Assembly (NCBI GenBank): GCA_964462865.1
Contig: CAYWZO010000040.1
Location: 1 to 15,597, forward strand
Source of the DNA: Fen-1077 sp964462865
GTDB lineage: Bacteria > Chloroflexota > Dehalococcoidia > Dehalococcoidales > RBG-16-60-22
DNA length: 15,597 nucleotides
Reading direction: 5' to 3'
Shown: positions 12,768-15,597 of the stretch, in pieces
Numbering within the stretch: the first letter of the stretch is position 1
Layout: each line of letters begins with the position of its first letter
Program-made: the position numbers and the translations under genes
The notes under the pieces: model-generated
What the model was told of the DNA's origin: nothing
Databases searched by the model: none
The model's input: the letters and a program-made list of their open reading frames with translations, nothing else

Positions 12768-13988
12768 ATGTCGTTAATCGTCCAGAAATACGGCGGCTCG
12801 TCAGTGGCGGGCGCCGAGAAGATTAAAAACGTCGCCCGGCGTATTATCAGGACTAAAGAGACCGGCCATCAGGTGGTGGTGGTCGTCTCCGCGATGGGCG
12901 ATACCACCGACGACCTGATAAAAATGGCCTACCAGGTCAGCGAGCAGCCGGACCAGCGGGAGCTGGACGTCCTCCTTTCCACCGGAGAGGTCGTCGCCAG
13001 CACGCTGCTGGCCATGGCCCTGCACAGCCTGGGGCAGCCGGCCATCAGCCTCACCGGCGCGCAGGCCGGCATCAGGACCGACGCCTCTTTCAGCCGCGCC
13101 CGCATTACGGATGTCGACCCCAAGCGCATCGTCAGGGAACTGGACAGGGGCAATATCGTCATCGTGGCCGGTTTCCAGGGCATTACCGAGGATATGGATA
13201 TTACCACGTTGGGACGGGGCGGCGCGGATACCACCGCCGTGGCCATGGCGGCCTCGTTAAAAGCTGAAAGGTGCGAAAGGTATACCGATGTCGACGGGAT
13301 TTATACCACCGACCCGCGCCTGCTGCCGGAAGCGCGTAAACTTAAAGAGATAAGCTATGAGGAAATGCTGGAGATGGTGACCTACGGCTTCAGGGCCATC
13401 CATCCGCGCGCCGTCGAGCTGGGGGAGCTTTTCAACGTCCCCATCCTGGTGGCTTCGAGCTTTAATGAGAACCTTGGTACGCTAATTCATAAAGAGGTGT
13501 CTATGGAAATACGTAATAAAGTCAGAGGCATTGCCCACGACCTTGACGTGGCCAAGATAACCGTGGTCGGCGTGCCCGACCATCCCGGCATCGCCGCGGG
13601 GATATTCGTGCCGCTGGCGGAAGCCGGCATCAGCGTCGATACCATCGTTCAGAACGCCAGCGTGGAAAATATTACCGACCTTACTTTTACGGTGGCGGGG
13701 AGCCAGCTGAAAGGGGCGATGGCGGTCATCGAGCCCATCGCCAAATCCATCGGCGCCCGGCAGTGCGTCAGCGATGATAAGCTGGGCAAGGTAAGCATCA
13801 TCGGCACCGGCATGCAGAACGCCCCGGGCTACGCCGCCCGGATGTTCGCTGCGTTGAGCCAGGAAAATATCAACATCCAGCTTATCACGACGTCGGAAAT
13901 AAGAATAACCTGTATTATCGAGGAATCGAAAGTCAAAGACGCGGTACGCGCCCTGCACCGCGCCTTCGAGCTGGAAAAAGAAAAGTAG
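12768..13988 (+). CDS. lysC: Aspartate kinase
   Basis: A 406-residue aspartokinase that phosphorylates aspartate as the first step towards lysine, threonine and methionine. The N-terminal kinase domain (about 1-240) has KYGGSSV (7-13), VSAMGDTTDDL, STGE, GRGGADTTAVAMAASL, and YTDVDGIYTTDPR. Two ACT regulatory domains follow (about 265-400), with VPDHPGIAAGIFVPLAEAGI and NAPGYAARMFAALSQENINI. Length matches the Bacillus-type lysine-sensitive enzyme. Met246 is preceded by an internal GAGGTG ribosome site (13494-13499), the layout that in Bacillus yields a separate beta subunit made only of ACT domains. The gene is 41 bp after the apgM-family gene and probably shares its promoter. The effector cannot be assigned from sequence alone. 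Confidence 0.96.
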   Translation: MSLIVQKYGGSSVAGAEKIKNVARRIIRTKETGHQVVVVVSAMGDTTDDLIKMAYQVSEQPDQRELDVLLSTGEVVASTLLAMALHSLGQPAISLTGAQAGIRTDASFSRARITDVDPKRIVRELDRGNIVIVAGFQGITEDMDITTLGRGGADTTAVAMAASLKAERCERYTDVDGIYTTDPRLLPEARKLKEISYEEMLEMVTYGFRAIHPRAVELGELFNVPILVASSFNENLGTLIHKEVSMEIRNKVRGIAHDLDVAKITVVGVPDHPGIAAGIFVPLAEAGISVDTIVQNASVENITDLTFTVAGSQLKGAMAVIEPIAKSIGARQCVSDDKLGKVSIIGTGMQNAPGYAARMFAALSQENINIQLITTSEIRITCIIEESKVKDAVRALHRAFELEKEK

Positions 13989-14017
13989 AAATTTCTTGGA
14001 GATGCGTCAGGCAATCG

Positions 14018-14236
14018 CTAGACGGCGACCACCTCTTTGACTTCGGGGATTTCCTGCTTGAGTATCCGCTCAATCCCGTTTTTAAGCGTCAGCTGTGACA
14101 AGGCGCACCCGGCGCAGGCGCCTACCAGCTTTACTTTCACCGTGCCGTCCTCGACGGCCACCAGTTCCACGTTGCCGCCGTCCCTCACCAGGTAAGGACG
14201 GACCTTATCAAGTACTTCCTTGACCTTCTCCTGCAT
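14018..14236 (-). CDS. NifU C-terminal-domain (Nfu-like) iron-sulfur scaffold protein
   Basis: A 72-residue Nfu-type protein that carries or transfers Fe-S clusters. VRPYLVRDGGNVELVAVEDG and KLVGACAGCALSQLTLKNGIE hold the family CxxC (ACAGC) that binds a [4Fe-4S] cluster between two monomers. It consists of only the Nfu domain, as is common for stand-alone NifU-like proteins. The longest frame starts at 14290, but that ATG lies upstream of the predicted -10 box and so would not be transcribed. The ATG at 14234-14236 has AAGGAG (14243-14248) six bases upstream and gives the family N-terminus MQEKVKEVLDKVRP. It is a monocistronic gene on the opposite strand to lysC (convergent) and the TPR gene (divergent). 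Confidence 0.93.
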   Translation of the reverse strand: MQEKVKEVLDKVRPYLVRDGGNVELVAVEDGTVKVKLVGACAGCALSQLTLKNGIERILKQEIPEVKEVVAV

Positions 14237-14276
14237 TATTGTCTCCTTCGGAAAGGGTTGATACCCCTTAGTATTT

Positions 14277-14306
14277 ATTCTAGCTTTCATATTGATATTT
14301 TGTCAA
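14277..14306 (-). promoter_or_regulatory. Promoter of the NifU-like gene
   Basis: On the minus strand a perfect TTGACA (14301-14306), an 18-bp spacer and TAGAAT (14277-14282) predict a start near 14270. The first transcribed bases would form a small stem, AAGGG/CCCTT (14253-14257 and 14265-14269). Confidence 0.65.
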
Positions 14307-14338
14307 ACATATCGAGATTAAAATATGACTTATATCAC

Positions 14339-14367
14339 TTGTATGACTTTTCTCCATAGGGTAAAAT
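14339..14367 (+). promoter_or_regulatory. Predicted promoter of the TPR gene and gyrA
   Basis: TTGTAT (14339-14344), a 17-bp spacer and TAAAAT (14362-14367) lie upstream of the TPR gene, divergent from the NifU-like promoter. The -35 matches three of six positions. Confidence 0.4.
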
Positions 14368-14402
14368 ATTAAGTTAAAACACTCCATTTTTTGGGGAAAT
14401 GA

Positions 14403-15209
14403 ATGACACGCGATGATGAGAGACTACTTAGATTAAAACAGCAACGCTCAAAAGAAGCCATCGACCTGGCCATGCAGGCGCGGTGGCAGGAAGCCGTCGA
14501 CCTCAACCAGGAGATTGTCCGGGACTTTCCTGAAGACGTCGACGCCTACAATCGGCTGGGCCGGGCCTGCCTGGAACTGGGGCAGTACCAGCAAGCCCGC
14601 GAGGCCTATGAGAACGCGGTAAGGCTGGACCCTTATAACGCCATCGCCAGCCGGAACATCAGACGTCTGAACGATATCAAGGAAACCGGAGATACCGCGG
14701 TGGAGACAGGTAAAGTCGAACCGCAGCAGTTCATCGAGGAGATAGGCAAAGCAGGGATGGTTACCCTTGAAGAACTGGCACCCAAGGAAAGCCGCGCCCG
14801 GGTCGTGGCGGGCGACCGGGTATTTTTGAAGTTGGACGGCTCGGTGCTGACGGTGGAAAGCAGCCGCGGTGAATACATCGGGCGGGTTGAGCCCAAGCAC
14901 ATGCAGCGCCTGGCGCGCCTGATGCTGGGGGGCAATCAGTATTCAGCTACGGTCGTCAGGTCCACCGCTGATATGATGACCGTCATGATACGGGAGACCC
15001 ACCAGCACCCAAGCCAGGCCGGGAAGCTATCATTTCCGCCCAAGGGTATGGAGGAATTCCGTTCTTATGCTACCGATAAATTATTGAGGCTGGAGGCGGA
15101 AGAAGAGGAAGAAGACGAGTCAGGTTACACGATAATCGGTGGTGATGAAATCGAAGTCCTGCCCGAGGAAGCCGAGGGCGTCGATGACAACGAGAGTGAC
15201 GAAGATTAG
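14403..15209 (+). CDS. TPR protein with a HIRAN-like middle domain and acidic tail
   Basis: A 268-residue cytosolic protein with no signal peptide or membrane segment. Residues 14-80 form two tetratricopeptide repeats (AMQARWQEAVDLNQEIVRDF and YNRLGRACLELGQYQQAREA, then YENAVRLDPYN). Residues about 132-197 form a beta-rich block: DRVFLKLDGSVLTVESSRGE, then YIGRVEPKHMQRLARLMLGG and NQYSATVV. Its strand-turn-helix order, with GxxIGxV then a helix and a G-x-x-Y/F-x-A-x-V strand, resembles the DNA-binding HIRAN fold; this is my inference. Residues 232-268 are strongly acidic (EEEEEDE and DDNESDED). GGGGA lies five bases before the ATG. The gene immediately precedes gyrA, so a link to topology or replication is plausible but unproven. 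Confidence 0.75.
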   Translation: MTRDDERLLRLKQQRSKEAIDLAMQARWQEAVDLNQEIVRDFPEDVDAYNRLGRACLELGQYQQAREAYENAVRLDPYNAIASRNIRRLNDIKETGDTAVETGKVEPQQFIEEIGKAGMVTLEELAPKESRARVVAGDRVFLKLDGSVLTVESSRGEYIGRVEPKHMQRLARLMLGGNQYSATVVRSTADMMTVMIRETHQHPSQAGKLSFPPKGMEEFRSYATDKLLRLEAEEEEEDESGYTIIGGDEIEVLPEEAEGVDDNESDED

Positions 15210-15224
15210 GAGGACGTACTGAAT

Positions 15225-15597
15225 ATGGTTTCGGGCACAGTAAAGCCGGTAAATATAGAAGAACAGATGCGGACATCGTACATTGATTACGCGATGACCG
15301 TTATTGTCTCGCGCGCCCTGCCGGACGTGCGGGACGGTCTGAAACCGGTACACCGGCGCATCCTATATGCCATGAACGATATGGCCCTGCGGCCCACCGG
15401 TCCGCACCGCAAGAGCGCCCGCATCGTCGGCGAGGTGCTGGGTAAATACCATCCCCACGGGGACAGCTCGGTCTACGATGCCATGGTGCGCATGGCCCAG
15501 GACTTTTCCATGCGCTACCCGCTGGTCGACGGCCAGGGCAACTTCGGCAGCGTCGACAACGACCCGCCGGCGGCCATGCGGTACACCGAGGCTCGGC
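15225..15597 (+). CDS. gyrA: DNA gyrase subunit A (partial, N-terminus only)
   Basis: The first 124 codons of gyrase A, the cleavage-religation subunit that introduces negative supercoils with GyrB. Visible are IDYAMTVIVSRALPDVRDGL, KPVHRRILYAM, the HPHGDSSVYDAMVRMAQ segment, and AAMRYTEAR with the catalytic tyrosine at residue 120. The quinolone-region positions equivalent to E. coli Ser83 and Asp87 are Ser81 and Asp85, the susceptible-type residues. The ATG lies 11 bases after AGGAGG (15208-15213), a long spacing; an in-frame CTG at 15219 is five bases from it and could be the real start. The gene is 15 bp after the TPR stop and co-transcribed with it. Confidence 0.95.
   Translation, partial: MVSGTVKPVNIEEQMRTSYIDYAMTVIVSRALPDVRDGLKPVHRRILYAMNDMALRPTGPHRKSARIVGEVLGKYHPHGDSSVYDAMVRMAQDFSMRYPLVDGQGNFGSVDNDPPAAMRYTEAR

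Noticed and set aside
13987..13996. AGAAATTTCT palindrome after the lysC stop
   Set aside because: AT-rich with no GC stem or T-tract; too short and weak to call a terminator between the convergent genes.
14237..14290. Longer NifU-like start at 14290
   Set aside because: This ATG lies between the predicted -35 and -10 boxes, so it would not be in the transcript; AAGGAG serves the ATG at 14236.
15207..15224. gyrA in the same frame as the TPR gene, separated by one TAG
   Set aside because: Both genes have their own ribosome sites and complete families on each side; a readthrough fusion is not supported.

Overview
The window is a gene-dense bacterial chromosomal segment. The gene set (obgE-nadD, dnaA, fmt, mazG, an archaeal-type apgM next to lysC, a TPR gene directly before gyrA), the moderately GC-rich coding sequence and the style of the DnaA and GyrA proteins point to the Chloroflexota, most likely class Dehalococcoidia. 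That placement is inference from protein resemblance and gene order; no marker was searched. No IS, prophage or CRISPR array is visible.

Layout. Left of 4845 all genes lie on the minus strand: a split MaoC-type dehydratase pair (1-609, running off the window), an obgE-nadD-iron-sulfur flavoprotein operon (769-3207), an AT-rich gap with one consensus DnaA box (3208-3465), and dnaA (3466-4845). A 333-bp gene-free interval (4846-5178) then separates dnaA from divergent plus-strand genes. It holds an AT-rich inverted repeat and a GC-rich imperfect hairpin. The orientation switch beside dnaA makes the neighbourhood a reasonable, unproven origin candidate.

Right of it come fmt, mazG overlapping a GNAT acetyltransferase, and a minus-strand tRNA-Pro(CGG). 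Next is a two-gene operon of an unusual multidomain protein (receiver-like, winged-helix/zinc-ribbon, two degenerate Mrr-type nuclease-fold repeats) and a membrane GT2 glycosyltransferase. After that come apgM-family and aspartate kinase genes (probably aspartate-to-threonine metabolism), a small NifU-like gene on the minus strand, a TPR protein, and the start of gyrA.

What stands out: (i) DnaA has lost the conserved His and Thr of its DnaA-box reading motif; (ii) the receiver/zinc-ribbon/double pseudo-nuclease protein is paired with a polysaccharide synthase; (iii) degenerate period-8 GCGCA-type repeats recur in the leaders of mazG, apgM and lysC and in the obgE-dnaA gap; (iv) the apgM-family gene beside lysC may be a homoserine kinase. 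Several starts were moved from the longest ORF to TTG, GTG or internal ATG codons because Shine-Dalgarno sequences, and in two cases predicted promoters, decide them.
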